Shown here piece by piece: positions 50,674 through 63,930 of a DNA stretch of 64,000 nucleotides; position 1 is the stretch's first letter, and every line of letters starts with the position of its first letter. The DNA comes from Gracilariopsis chorda. Taxonomy: Eukaryota; Rhodophyta; Florideophyceae; Gracilariales; Gracilariaceae. The translations under genes were made by a program, and so were the position numbers. The DNA lies in the NCBI GenBank assembly GCA_003194525.1, contig NBIV01000266.1, forward strand, positions 1-64,000. Direction: 5' to 3'. The notes below the pieces were generated by a model. That model did not search any database, had not been told where the DNA came from, and saw only the letters and a program-made list of their open reading frames with translations.

Positions 50674-51576
50674 TCAGCATACTTCGTCTAAACGTTGTTG
50701 CAGCTCGTCATTTTGGTCCAGAACGACCGCTTTATAGGCGCACTCATCTCGTGCGGGAGCCCCCAGAGCAAGAGCTCTCTTGCACCTCCCTGTTGACAAG
50801 TGCTTCTTGAGTCCTCCCCTTATTGTTCCAAGCGCCTCGTCCCTCGTATCAAGTACCGCAATGAACACATGACGCGGAGGCATGTAATACATAGGGAGCA
50901 TACTGACCAGCAAAAATCAGCCCGTTACAGGTCTTTATCGGACATGGACAAAGTACTGCGATGCTTTCCTTTTATAAAGCCCAAACATGTACCATCTCTT
51001 GATCGATGCGTTCCACAAATGAATCTTGGGTGGAGTCAAAGCTGACCGGTAACAATCGCCAGAAGCTCTCGAGAGTAGAAGCTCCAGGAGCATGCAGAGT
51101 AGTGTGGCGAACATGCATAGAAAGGCAGTCGACACGTGAAGAAAGGTCCTGAACCAATTCCATTACTTTGGCATTTGGAGGAGCCATAGCGGTGCGACTC
51201 TCGATGGGAGAGAGGGGTGAGGGCGGAGCCACGGTGGCGGTGCTTGCAGTGGTGGTGGTGGGAGGAGAAGGCGAAGCCAAAGAGGTGGAAGAAGGCAGAG
51301 ACGCGGTGGCGAGCCACGTGATTGGAGGAAAAGGAGGAGAAGAATAAGCCACCGCAGTAGGGCACCCGATTATAGAGGTGGGAGGAGAAGGCGAAGCCAC
51401 AGCGGTAAGCGACGATATTGGAGAGGGAGCCACAGCAACGAGGGTCGTGATTGGATGAGTGAATAAGTGGAGGAAGGTAGCGCCGGAGCGTCAAGGCTCT
51501 TAATGGAAGTGGTCACTCTCGGAGAAGGGGGAGCTATAGTGGCCACAGCTTCCAATCGATGGTTTCGCAATTTCAT
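50674..51576 (-). pseudogene. Pro/Ser/Thr-rich protein remnant (unit 5)
   Basis: As unit 4 except a changed end of the central frame (stop near 50,972, at a TTTTATAAAG variant). Confidence 0.4.
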
Positions 51577-52792
51577 GTTGAGGTTAGGGGTTTACGCTGT
51601 GGGCCAGAATGGAAGACTTTGGACTGCGGGGTCTGGGGCCCCGTGGCAGTCTCATATTTATACTGCCTGACCGAAACCATGTTCAGTTCAGAGTGTTCAC
51701 AACAGTTCAAAACGGTTAAAAACCTTGTTGAGCAGAGCGTGCAATGCGTTGCAACGGACGGCGACGACGGCTACAGCAGTTGAAACACTGCTGCAAGCTT
51801 GAGCAGTCTTTCAACCGTTGAGATATTTCACGTAATTCTGCAAAACGAATGCCGATAAAACCTTTTTTCTTGTTGCGCAACCTGGTTGCGCACGTGTTAA
51901 CCGAAGCGGGTTCAACGAAGGAACGAAAACTTATTACAGACGATCGAGGGGCTTGTTGATCATACGCGGGTTATGTACGTTGGTGCAAGTTCTTGCTGTA
52001 CGCACTAGCCGTTGATCCGCGGGCGGATGCGAACGAAGAAAGAGTTGCACACTTCGTACCACGAATGCATCCCAAGCTGCGTTTGTTCAGATGTTTGTTC
52101 AGATGTTTGTTCAGATTTGGACAGAGTTTTGGTACTGATTTAGCATATTATATAATTGCGTCACGTCTACGTAGCACGATCTTACAGTGTATGAAGCTGT
52201 TACTATTTATGGAACCCTAGTGGCGTTCGTTCAGATTTGGATCGAGTTTTGGCACTGATTTCGCATACCTAAAGTAAATTTGGTAGATAACCCTTAGGGT
52301 TAGGATTGCCACCTTGCTTAGCAACCAACTTCGTACATTGGTTTTTAAAATATCTCCCTAAGGTGTGGGTCGAGACGGTACAACTGTACCGTTGAAATCA
52401 CAACCGTATAAAAAGAGCGGTCCATACCTTCAAAGATTTGAATCACTCTCTTGCGATTGGTTCAAAATCTCTCAGAGCTTCGCTTGCCTAGCGACGCTAA
52501 GGTTTCGGCAATAACTTGCGGGAACCCCGCAAAGCTGGTCGATGTCATCAACTAAGCGCTGGAGATTATTGGGAGTGCAGGCGGAGCCCCCAGTTTCATG
52601 TGGTTTGCCAAAGGCCACAATCTGTCCGCCTAATATCATCGCTATATGCGGTCTGTGAACGCATTTTCATCAGTGTTTTGTCTAACCGAGCCCACTTACC
52701 GACCTCAACGCTCACCCGTTAATGCGTTGCACCCTTAACACCCCTTCTGATTTGCAACGTATACAGGTCCCACTAGGCCCGTAGCTCGGAAT

Positions 52793-53079
52793 ATGTCTAG
52801 TTCCGGTGGAAGGTTTAGAAACATTATGGGAAGCGGAAGGCAGCTGAAAGACATGGCGGCGAGAGCGATTTCTGCAAAGGTTAACACCTTGCTAAACGCT
52901 GACAAAAACGGCACGCTGCAGAGCACCAATGAAGAGACTCAGCCAACCACTGATGCATCTAAGTCGACATCCGTTGGGGAATCTGCCCCTAGCAATAGCA
53001 AAGAAGTGAAGTAAGTTCAGCTATTCTTTGTCATTACTTTACGACAAGCTACTGAAACTTTCATTGTAGAAGACACTAG
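52793..53079 (+). CDS. Small Ser/Thr-rich protein (unit 5)
   Basis: Identical frame, candidate intron and polyA signal to unit 1. Confidence 0.55.
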
Positions 53080-53245
53080 GGGCCTACTAGTGCAGTTATT
53101 AAGAGGCCGTACAGCTACGTGAGCCCACTACGGGATTTACAATAAACCTACCTCCACTCCATGACCCAAGTGGTTGTGTATATTTATAGTTTATCTCATT
53201 ACGTACTGCCGTTCTAAGATTCCTTCTTTGTGTTCGAGTACTGCA

Positions 53246-53452
53246 TCATGCCACATCGTAGGATTCCTCACCAATGAAGAGAGGCAATGAAGGAGGCTGC
53301 AACTGGGATGTTTTCTCTTTACACAGCTGTTCTTCTGACCGGTCGAGAGTCCGCTCTCCTTCCACAGCTAACGCATCATAGTTGATAAAGCGAACAAGTG
53401 GTCGCAAATCGACCCAACGGACGCAACAACGAGGATCCGAGCACTTCAACAT
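53246..53452 (-). CDS. Small Cys-motif ORF, minus strand (unit 5)
   Basis: Same protein as at 34,003-34,209. Confidence 0.35.
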   Translation of the reverse strand: MLKCSDPRCCVRWVDLRPLVRFINYDALAVEGERTLDRSEEQLCKEKTSQLQPPSLPLFIGEESYDVA

Positions 53453-53880
53453 GCAGTACACGGCACCTTGACCACAGCGGTTGCGATGTCTATTTCAGAG
53501 GCGACAGTCGTCGGAAATCCAAATGCCCTAGCGGTTGAAAACATCTAAGAATAAACACGTGTATTAAATATACAAAATTTGGAGGAATCTCAAAAAAATT
53601 TGGGTGGAAAAATTCAGAAACCTTTGGGAAAAAGGGTACCGCAGACAATTAGGGCTATCAAAAACTGTTGCCAAAATCCCAATCGCCGCCCAAGCACTCC
53701 CTGAGAATAGAAAAGCCACTCTGAGAGAATGTAGTCATCTACGTGTATTACATTTACAAAGTTTGGAGGAAGCTCTGAAAAAGGTTACCGCGGGCAATTA
53801 GCGGTAACAGGCTAAGTAAGACGATTTCAGTCTCGTTACCTTCCGATCGGGACCTATTTGGACCAATTACTCCGAGATAT

Positions 53881-54267
53881 TTGGGCTGGGATACTGACGG
53901 AAGTAACCGTTTGGAAAGGATACTTACTGCAGGTAACAAAGCGAAAGTCAATTGTGATCCCATTTACAAACGATCAGTACAGCGGGACAATGTCACATCG
54001 CGATCCCATGACCTGTTTAACGTTTGTCACCGTCACAGGACATGTACTATAGCGTGCACAGATCGTAATTGCACTCCAGATCACATTAGATCTGCAGTGA
54101 GCGAATTTGGATTTGGAGATGTTCGGAAACGTGTATTGGAGGAGTACGTGGAAAATTTGAAATTACACTGCCCCGTGTGCAACCTGTGCTGTAAGGACCC
54201 CTTGGCCTACGATCCCCGCTACCTTACAGAAGAACATCAGCACCGAGTGTCAGCATTTCTGGAATAG
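53881..54267 (+). CDS. Cys-motif ORF, four-C form (unit 5)
   Basis: As unit 4, with CTDRNC retained. Confidence 0.4.
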   Translation: MGWDTDGSNRLERILTAGNKAKVNCDPIYKRSVQRDNVTSRSHDLFNVCHRHRTCTIACTDRNCTPDHIRSAVSEFGFGDVRKRVLEEYVENLKLHCPVCNLCCKDPLAYDPRYLTEEHQHRVSAFLE

Positions 54268-54288
54268 GACACACCTCCAGACTTCATT

Positions 54289-55407
54289 TTGGTAAAGCAA
54301 GACAAGACTTCTCTAGTCATTGTTGAGCATGATATGCTCGACATCCTTTATTTTCTCCAGCAGCACGAAAAGCACTCTCTATCAAAGAATGGTGCTGGTA
54401 TGTATCCTTATTCTATGCAGGGTTCGTTCAAGGAGGCTGTAGCATGGGTACGCGATGAGTTTGTCCGCCTGGGGCTACATGTTGTGCAAATAGAGCGAGT
54501 GAAAAGAAAAGCAGAAGGATGCGTTCTGTGTGCTCTTACGTGTGAAGGATCTCGCCTGTATTTCAAAGAAGTTGGGCCGAATTTTGGTCTGAACGAAGTA
54601 AGAACTACTGAAGTCCTTGCAGAAGCAATGTAATATCGGCTTCCATTGCTTCTCAGTGTAGAGAGAGACCGAAAATAGATGCTCTTGCAAGACCACGGGC
54701 AAACTATTGAAAAGAGAGAAATATCCATTTCAAACCACCCTGGTCTATTTCGCTTTTTTCTAACTGAATGGGGAAATATTCAAAGAAGGTCGATCTCCAA
54801 AATACGCCAGCTCCAGCGCAGTGGGCTTGAAACAGTTGATGAATCGTTTATGAGAGAAAGAGTGTTGAACATGATGTCAGATGGAGAATGGCTATTACTA
54901 TGTTTGAAAGAGGTAAATAGGGCAGACTCTGAGTTGGAGATAGATCTTTTCTCTCTGAAGAAGACATTTCTTAATTATGTTGATCGTGCTTGTAGGTTGA
55001 TGTGGCAAATCCAAATGCCGTTGACTCCGGCTCATAGAGATTTACATCCAGTGAGTGTCATGGTTTCTGAACATTGTCAAATTCGGCTTATTGATCTTAT
55101 TTCTACACGTATTTCGTATCCCTTTCCATATTTTTACCTCTTTGCTGCTCATTGCAATGCTAATGACATGAATCTTGGGTTCTATTTAAAGCTGTGGAAG
55201 GATTACGGTACCATGGAGAAGTTGTGGAAGCTTTACGAGGTGACAGAGGCGTTTGAAATGGTAATCAGCTGTGTCACTTTCCACAGATAGTATTGTAATA
55301 CAGAGAGAAGCAGAAGATCTCTAAAACAACAGGCAACCAAAGCGTTTAGTTTCTTTGTAACTCAACTTTGTGGATTCCCGGAGTTGAGGGGAGAGAACGG
55401 TGCTTAA
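54289..55407 (+). pseudogene. APH-type kinase remnant (unit 6)
   Basis: Shared stops; FSLKKTFLNYV as in units 3 and 7. Confidence 0.65.
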
Positions 55408-55496
55408 TAGTGAGACTGCAATTATGTCCAAGAGTGGATGATCGTTTTTCAACTAATATCCTTCTATGCGGGACTTTACCCTGGATAGCTACAAAC

Positions 55497-56398
55497 TCAG
55501 CATACTTCGTCTAAACGTTGTTGCAGCTCGTCATTTTGGTCCAGAACGACCGCTTTATAGGCGCACTCATCTCGTGCGGGAGCCCCCAGAGCAAGAGCTC
55601 TCTTGCACCTCCCTGTTGACAAGTGCTTCTTGAGTCCTCCCCTTATTGTTCCAAGCGCCTCGTCCCTCGTATCAAGTACCGCAATGAACACATGACGCGG
55701 AGGCATGTAATACATAGGGAGCATACTGACCAGCAAAAATCAGCCCGTTACAGGTCTTTATCGGACATGGACAAAGTACTGCGATGCTTTCCTTTTTTAA
55801 AGCCCAAACATGTACCGTCTCTTGATCGATGCGTTCCACAAATGAATCTTGGGTGGAGTCAAAGCTGACCGGTAACAATCGCCAGAAGCTCTCGAGAGTA
55901 GAAGCTCCAGGAGCATGCAGAGTAGTGTGGCGAACATGCATAGAAAGGCAGTCGACACGTGAAGAAAGGTCCTGAACCAATTCCATTACTTTGGCATTCG
56001 GAGGAGCCATAGCGGTGCGACTCTCGATGGGAGAGAGGGGTGAGGGCGGAGCCACGGTGGCGGTGCTTGCAGTGGTGGTGGTGGGAGGAGAAGGCGAAGC
56101 CAAAGAGGTGGAAGAAGGCAGAGACGCGGTGGCGAGCCACGTGATTGGAGGAGAAGGAGGAGAAGAATAAGCCACCGCAGTAGGGCACCCGATTATAGAG
56201 GTGGGAGGAGAAGGCGAAGCCACAGCGGTAAGCGACGATATTGGAGAGGGAGCCACAGCAACGAGGCTCGTGATTGGATGAGTGAATAAGTGGAGGAAGG
56301 TAGCGCCGGAGCGTCAAGGCTCTTAATGGAAGTGGTCACTCTCGGAGAAGGGGAGCTATAGTGGCCACAGCTTCCAATCGATGGTTTCGCAATTTCAT
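55497..56398 (-). pseudogene. Pro/Ser/Thr-rich protein remnant (unit 6)
   Basis: Same layout as unit 4. Confidence 0.45.
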
Positions 56399-57613
56399 GT
56401 TGAGGTTAGGGTTTACGCTGTGGGCCAGAATGGAAGACTTTGGACTGCGGGGTCTGGGGCCCCGTGGCAGTCTCATACTTATACTGCCTGACCGAAACCA
56501 TGTTCAGTTCAGAGTGTTCACAACAGTTCAAAACGGTTAAAAACCTTATTGAGCAGAGCGTGCAATGCGTTGCAACGGACGGCGACGACGGCTACAGCGG
56601 TTGAAACACTGCTGCAAGCTTGAGCAGTCTTTCAACCGTTGAGATATTTCACGTAATTCTGCAAAACGAATGCCGATAAAACCTTTTTTCTTGTTGCGCA
56701 ACCTGGTTGCGCACGTGTTAACCGAAGCGGGTTCAACGAAGGAACGAAAACTTATTACAGACGATCGAGGGGCTTGTTGATCATACGCGGGTTATGTACG
56801 TTGGTGCAAGTTCTTGCTGTACGCACTAGCCGTTGATCCGCGGGCGGATGCGAACGAAGAAAGAGTTGCACACTTCGTACCACGAATGCATCCCAAGCTG
56901 CGTTTGTTCAGATGTTTGTTCAGATGTTTGTTCAGATTTGGACAGAGTTTTGGTACTGATTTAGCATATTATATAATTGCGTCACGTCTACGTAGCACGA
57001 TCTTACAGTGTATGAAGCTGTTACTATTTATGGAACCCTAGTGGCGTTCGTTCAGATTTGGATCGAGTTTTGGCACTGATTTCGCATACCTAAAGTAAAT
57101 TTGGTAGATAACCCTTAGGGTTAGGATTGCCACCTTGCTTAGCAACCAACTTCGTACATTGGTTTTTAACATATCTCCCTAAGGTGTGGGTCGAGACGGT
57201 ACAACTGTACCGTTGAAATCACAACCGTATAAAAAGAGCGGTCCATACCTTCAAAGATTTGAATCACTCTCTTGCGATTGGTTCAAAATCTCTCAGAGCT
57301 TCGCTTGCCTAGCGACGCTAAGGTTTCGGCAATAACTTGCGGGAACCCCGCAAAGCTGGTCGATGTCATCAACTAAGCGCTGGAGATTATTGGGAGTGCA
57401 GGCGGAGCCCCCAGTTTCGTGTGGTTTGCCAAAGGCCACAATCTGTCCGCCTAATATCATCGCTATATGCGGTCTGTGAACGCATTTTCATCAGTGTTTT
57501 GTCTAACCGAGCCCACTTACCGACCTCAACGCTCACCCAGTAATGCGTTGCACCCTTAACACCCCTTCTGATTTGCAACGTATACAGGTCCCACTAGGCC
57601 CGTAGCTCGGAAT

Positions 57614-57900
57614 ATGTCTAGTTCCGGTGGAAGGTTTAGAAACATTATGGGAAGCGGAAGGCAGCTGAAAGACATGGCGGCGAGAGCGATTTCTGCAAAG
57701 GTTAACACCTTGCTAAACGCTGACAAAAACGGCACGCTGCAGAGCACCAATGAAGAGACTCAGCCAACCACTGATGCATCTAAGTCGACATCCGTTGGGG
57801 AATCTGCCCCTAGCAATAGCAAAGAAGTGAAGTAAGTTCAGCTATTCTTTGTCATTACTTTACGACAAGCTACTGAAACTTTCATTGTAGAAGACACTAG
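57614..57900 (+). CDS. Small Ser/Thr-rich protein (unit 6)
   Basis: Identical frame, candidate intron and polyA signal to unit 1. Confidence 0.55.
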
Positions 57901-58066
57901 GGGCCTACTAGTGCAGTTATTAAGAGGCCGTACAGCTACGTGAGCCCACTACGGGATTTACAATAAACCTACCTCCACTCCATGACCCAAGTGGTTGTGT
58001 ATATTTATAGTTTATCTCATTACGTACTGCCGTTCTAAGATTCCTTCTTTGTGTTCGAGTACTGCA

Positions 58067-58273
58067 TCATGCCACATCGTAGGATTCCTCACCAATGAAG
58101 AGAGGCAATGAAGGAGGCTGCAACTGGGATGTTTTCTCTTTACACAGCTGTTCTTCTGACCGGTCGAGAGTCCGCTCTCCTTCCACAGCTAACGCATCAT
58201 AGTTGATAAAGCGAACAAGTGGTCGCAAATCGACCCAACGGACGCAACAACGAGGATCCGAGCACTTCAACAT
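58067..58273 (-). CDS. Small Cys-motif ORF, minus strand (unit 6)
   Basis: Same protein as at 34,003-34,209. Confidence 0.35.
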   Translation of the reverse strand: MLKCSDPRCCVRWVDLRPLVRFINYDALAVEGERTLDRSEEQLCKEKTSQLQPPSLPLFIGEESYDVA

Positions 58274-58701
58274 GCAGTACACGGCACCTTGACCACAGCG
58301 GTTGCGATGTCTATTTCAGAGGTGACAGTCGTCGGAAATCCAAATGCCCTAGCGGTTGAAAACATCTAAGAATAAACACGTGTATTTAATATACAAAATT
58401 TGGAGGAATCTCAAAAAAATTTGGGTGGAAAAATTCAGAAACCTTTGGGAAAAAGGGTACCGCAGACAATTAGGGCTATCAAAAACTGTTGCCAAAATCC
58501 CAATCGCCGCCCAAGCACTCCCTGAGAATAGAAAAGCCACTCTGAGAGAATATAGTCATCTACGTGTATTACATTTACAAAGTTTGGAGGAAGCTCTGAA
58601 AAAGGTTACCGTGGGCAATTAGCGGTAACAGGCTAAGTAAGACGATTTCAGTCTCGTTACCTTCCGATCGGGACCTATTTGGACCAATTACTCCGAGATA
58701 T

Positions 58702-59115
58702 TTGGGCTGGGATACTGACGGAAGTAACCGTTTGGAAAGGATACTTACTGCAGGTAACAAAGCGAAAGTCAATTGTGATCCCATTTACAAACGATCAGTA
58801 CAGCGGGACAATGTCACATCGCGATCCCATGACCTGTTTAACGTTTGTCACCGTCACAGGACATGTACTATAGCGTGCACAGATCGTAATTGCACTCCAG
58901 ATCACATTAGATCTGCAGTGAGCGAATTTGGATTTGGAGATGTTCGGAAACGTGTATTGGAGGAGTACGTGGAAAATTTGAAATTACACTGCCCCGTGTG
59001 CAACCTGTGCTGTAAGGACCCTTGGCCTACGATCCCCGCTACCTTACAGAAGAACATCAGCACCGAGTGTCAGCATTTCTGGAATAGGACACACCTCCAG
59101 ACTTCATTTTGGTAA
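58702..59115 (+). CDS. Cys-motif ORF, three-C form (unit 6)
   Basis: Ends in the alternative frame as in unit 1 (KDPWPTIPATLQ), overlapping the start of unit 7. Confidence 0.35.
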   Translation: MGWDTDGSNRLERILTAGNKAKVNCDPIYKRSVQRDNVTSRSHDLFNVCHRHRTCTIACTDRNCTPDHIRSAVSEFGFGDVRKRVLEEYVENLKLHCPVCNLCCKDPWPTIPATLQKNISTECQHFWNRTHLQTSFW

Positions 59116-60227
59116 AGCAAGACAAGACTTCTCTAGTCATTGTTGAGCATGATATGCTCGACATCCTTTATTTTCTCCAGCAGCACGAAAAGCACTCTCT
59201 ATCAAAGAATGGTGCTGGTATGTATCCTTATTCTATGCAGGGTTCGTTCAAGGAGGCTGTAGCATGGGTACGCGATGAGTTTGTCCGCCTGGGGCTACAT
59301 GTTGTGCAAATAGAGCGAGTGAAAAGAAAAGCAGAAGGATGCGTTCTGTGTGCTCTTACGTGTGAAGGATCTCGCCTGTATTTCAAAGAAGTTGGGCCGA
59401 ATTTTGGTCTGAACGAAGTAAGAACTACTGAAGTCCTTGCAGAAGCAATGTAATATCGGCTTCCATTGCTTCTCAGTGTAGAGAGAGACCGAAAATAGAT
59501 GCTCTTGCAAGACCACGGGCAAACTATTGAAAAGAGAGAAATATCCATTTCAAACCACCCTGGTCTATTTCGCTTTTTTCTAACTGAATGGGGAAATATT
59601 CAAAGAAGGTCGATCTCCAAAATACGCGAGCTCCAGCGCAGTGGGCTTGAAACAGTTGATGAATCGTTTATGAGAGAAAGAGTGTTGAACATGATGTCAG
59701 ATGGAGAATGGCTATTACTATGTTTGAAAGAGGTAAATAGGGCAGACTCTGAGTTGGAGATAGATCTTTTCTCTCTGAAGAAGACATTTCTTAATTATGT
59801 TGATCGTGCTTGTAGGTTGATGTGGCAAATCCAAATGCCGTTGACTCCGGCTCATAGAGATTTACATCCAGTGAGTGTCATGGTTTCTGAACATTGTCAA
59901 ATTCGGCTTATTGATCTTATTTCTACACGTATTTCGTATCCCTTTCCATATTTTTACCTCTTTGCTGCTCATTGCAATGCTAATGACATGAATCTTGGGT
60001 TCTATTTAAAGCTGTGGAAGGATTACGGTACCATGGAGAAGTTGTGGAAGCTTTACGAGGTGACAGAGGCGTTTGAAATGGTAATCAGCTGTGTCACTTT
60101 CCACAGATAGTATTGTAATACAGAGAGAAGCAGAAGATCTCTAAAACAACAGGCAACCAAAGCGTTTAGTTTCTTTGTAACTCAACTTTGTGGATTCCCG
60201 GAGTTGAGGGGAGAGAACGGTGCTTAA
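59109..60227 (+). pseudogene. APH-type kinase remnant (unit 7)
   Basis: Shared stops; loop TPAHRDLHP with RELQR as in units 1-3. Confidence 0.65.
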
Positions 60228-60316
60228 TAGTGAGACTGCAATTATGTCCAAGAGTGGATGATCGTTTTTCAACTAATATCCTTCTATGCGGGACTTTACC
60301 CTGGATAGCTACAAAC

Positions 60317-61217
60317 TCAGCATACTTCGTCTAAACGTTGTTGCAGCTCGTCATTTTGGTCCAGAACGACCGCTTTATAGGCGCACTCATCTCGTGCGGG
60401 AGCCCCCAGAGCAAGAGCTCTCTTGCACCTCCCTGTTGACAAGTGCTTCTTGAGTCCTCCCCTTATTGTTCCAAGCGCCTCGTCCCTCGTATCAAGTACC
60501 GCAATGAACACATGACGCGGAGGCATGTAATACATAGGGAGCATACTGACCAGCAAAAATCAGCCCGTTACAGGTCTTTATCGGACATGGACAAAGTACT
60601 GCGATGCTTTCCTTTTTAAAGCCCAAACATGTACCGTCTCTTGATCGATGCGTTCCACAAATGAATCTTGGGTGGAGTCAAAGCTGACCGGTAACAATCG
60701 CCAGAAGCTCTCGAGAGTAGAAGCTCCAGGAGCATGCAGAGTATGTGGCGAACATGCATAGAAAGGCAGTCGACACGTGAAGAAAGGTCCTGAACCAATT
60801 CCATTACTTTGGCATTCGGAGGAGCCATAGCGGTGCGACTCTCGATGGGAGAGAGGGGTGAGGGCGGAGCCACGGTGGCGGTGCTTGCAGTGGTGGTGGT
60901 GGGAGGAGAAGGCGAAGCCAAAGAGGTGGAAGAAGGCAGAGACGCGGTGGCGAGCCACGTGATTGGAGGAGAAGGAGGAGAAGAATAAGCCACCGCAGTA
61001 GGGCACCCGATTATAGAGGTGGGAGGAGAAGGCGAAGCCACAGCGGTAAGCGACGATATTGGAGAGGGAGCCACAGCAACGAGGCTCGTGATTGGATGAG
61101 TGAATAAGTGGAGGAAGGCAGCGCCGGAGCGTCAAGGCTCTTAATGGAAGTGGTCACTCTCGGAGAAGGGGGAGCTATAGTGGCCAAAGCTTCCAATCGA
61201 TGGTTTCGCAATTTCAT
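60317..61217 (-). pseudogene. Pro/Ser/Thr-rich protein remnant (unit 7)
   Basis: Same layout; small length differences near 60,615 and 60,743 alter the central frame's end. Confidence 0.4.
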
Positions 61218-62432
61218 GTTGAGGTTAGGGTTTACGCTGTGGGCCAGAATGGAAGACTTTGGACTGCGGGGTCTGGGGCCCCGTGGCAGTCTCATACTTA
61301 TACTGCCTGACCGAAACCATGTTCAGTTCAGAGTGTTCACAACAGTTCAAAACGGTTAAAAACCTTATTGAGCAGAGCGTGCAATGCGTTGCAACGGACG
61401 GCGACGACGGCTACAGCGGTTGAAACACTGCTGCAAGCTTGAGCAGTCTTTCAACCGTTGAGATATTTCACGTAATTCTGCAAAACGAATGCCGATAAAA
61501 CCTTTTTTCTTGTTGCGCAACCTGGTTGCGCACGTGTTAACCGAAGAGGGTTCAACGAAGGAACGAAAACTTATTACAGACGATCGAGGGGCTTGTTGAT
61601 CATACGCGGGTTATGTACGTTGGTGCAAGTTCTTGCTGTACGCACTAGCCGTTGATCCGCGGGCGGATGCGAACGAAGAAAGAGTTGCACACTTCGTACC
61701 ACGAATGCATCCCAAGCTGCGTTTGTTCAGATGTTTGTTCAGATGTTTGTTCAGATTTGGACAGAGTTTTGGTACTGATTTAGCATATTATATAATTGCG
61801 TCACGTCTACGTAGCACGATCTTACAGTGTATGAAGCTGTTACTATTTATGGAACCCTAGTGGCGTTCGTTCAGATTTGGATCGAGTTTTGGCACTGATT
61901 TCGCATACCTAAAGTAAATTTGGTAGATAACCCTTAGGGTTAGGATTGCCACCTTGCTTAGCAACCAACTTCGTACATTGGTTTTTAAAATATCTCCCTA
62001 AGGTGTGGGTCGACACGGTACAACTGTACCGTTGAAATCACAACCGTATAAAAAGAGCGGTCCATACCTTCAAAGATTTGAATCACTCTCTTGCGATTGG
62101 TTCAAAATCTCTCAGAGCTTCGCTTGCCTAGCGACGCTAGGGTTTCGGCAATAACTTGCGGGAACCCCGCAAAGCTGGTCGATGTCATCAACTAAGCGCT
62201 GGAGATTATTGGGAGTGCAGGCGGAGCCCCCAGTTTCGTGTGGTTTGCCAAAGGCCACAATCTGTCCGCCTAATATCATCGCTATATGCGGTCTGCGAAC
62301 GCATTTTCATCAGTGTTTTGTCTAACCGAGCCCACTTACCGACCTCAACGCTCACCCGTTAATGCGTTGCACCCTTAACACCCCTTCTGATTTGCAACGT
62401 ATACAGGTCCCACTAGGCCCGTAGCTCGGAAT

Positions 62433-62719
62433 ATGTCTAGTTCCGGTGGAAGGTTTAGAAACATTATGGGAAGCGGAAGGCAGCTGAAAGACATGGCGGC
62501 GAGAGCGATTTCTGCAAAGGTTAACACCTTGCTAAACGCTGACAAAAACGGCACGCTGCAGAGCACCAATGAAGAGACTCAGCCAACCACTGATGCATCT
62601 AAGTCGACATCCGTTGGGGAATCTGCCCCTAGCAATAGCAAAGAAGTGAAGTAAGTTCAGCTATTCTTTGTCATTACTTTACGACAAGCTACTGAAACTT
62701 TCATTGTAGAAGACACTAG
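62433..62719 (+). CDS. Small Ser/Thr-rich protein (unit 7)
   Basis: Identical frame, candidate intron and polyA signal to unit 1. Confidence 0.55.
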
Positions 62720-62885
62720 GGGCCTACTAGTGCAGTTATTAAGAGGCCGTACAGCTACGTGAGCCCACTACGGGATTTACAATAAACCTACCTCCACTCC
62801 ATGACCCAAGTGGTTGTGTATATTTATAGTTTATCTCATTACGTACTGCCGTTCTAAGATTCCTTCTTTGTGTTCGAGTACTGCA

Positions 62886-63092
62886 TCATGCCACATCGTA
62901 GGATTCCTCACCAATGAAGAGAGGCAATGAAGGAGGCTGCAACTGGGATGTTTTCTCTTTACACAGCTGTTCTTCTGACCGGTCGAGAGTCCGCTCTCCT
63001 TCCACAGCTAACGCATCATAGTTGATAAAGCGAACAAGTGGTCGCAAATCGACCCAACGGACGCAACAACGAGGATCCGAGCACTTCAACAT
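62886..63092 (-). CDS. Small Cys-motif ORF, minus strand (unit 7)
   Basis: Same protein as at 34,003-34,209. Confidence 0.35.
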   Translation of the reverse strand: MLKCSDPRCCVRWVDLRPLVRFINYDALAVEGERTLDRSEEQLCKEKTSQLQPPSLPLFIGEESYDVA

Positions 63093-63930
63093 GCAGTACA
63101 CGGCACCTTGACCACAGCGGTTGCGATGTCTATTTCAGAGGCGACAGTCGTCGGAAATCCAAATGCCCTAGCGGTTGAAAACATCTAAGAATAAACACGT
63201 GTATTAAATATACAAAATTTGGAGGAATCTCAAAAAAATTTGGGTGGAAAAAATTCAGAAACCTTTGGGAAAAAGGGTACCGCAGACAATTAGGGCTATC
63301 AAAAACTGTTGCCAAAATCCCAATCGCCGCCCAAGCACTCCCTGAGAATAGAAAAGCCACTCTGAGAGAATGTAGTCATCTACGTGTATTACATTTACAA
63401 AGTTTGGAGGAAGCTCTGAAAAAGGTTACCGCGGGCAATTAGCGGTAACAGGCTAAGTAAGACGATTTCAGTCTCGTTACCTTCCGATCGGGACCTATTT
63501 GGACCAATTACTCCGAGATATTTGGGCTGGGATACTGACGGAAGTAACCGTTTGGAAAGGATACTTACTGCAGGTAACAAAGCGAAAGTCAATTGTGATC
63601 CCATTTACAAACGATCAGTACAGCGGGACAATGTCACATCGCGATCCCATGACCTGTTTAACGTTTGTCACCGTCACAGGACATGTACTATAGCGTGCAC
63701 AGATCGTAATTGCACTCCAGATCACATTAGATCTGCAGTGAGCGAATTTGGATTTGGAGATGTTCGGAAACGTGTATTGGAGGAGTACGTGGAAAATTTT
63801 GAAATTACACTGCCCCGTGTGCAACCTGTGCTGTAAGGACCCCTTGGCCTACGATCCCCGCTACCTTACAGAAGAACATCAGCACCGAGTGTCAGCATTT
63901 CTGGAATAGGACACACCTCCAGACTTCATT

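Larger units (their letters stand above)
49466..54288 (+). repeat. Array unit 5
   Basis: Subtype B. Distinctive CAGCAGTTG (instead of CAGCGGTTG) in the first arm of the long hairpin near 51,776. Confidence 0.9.
54289..59108 (+). repeat. Array unit 6
   Basis: Subtype B in most of its length; from about 58,320 it carries A-like changes shared with unit 2 (GGTGACAGTC, GAATATAGTC, CCGTGGGC). Confidence 0.9.
59109..63930 (+). repeat. Array unit 7
   Basis: Mosaic: subtype B in the kinase and near 61,605, subtype A near 61,548 and from about 62,010 onward. Confidence 0.9.
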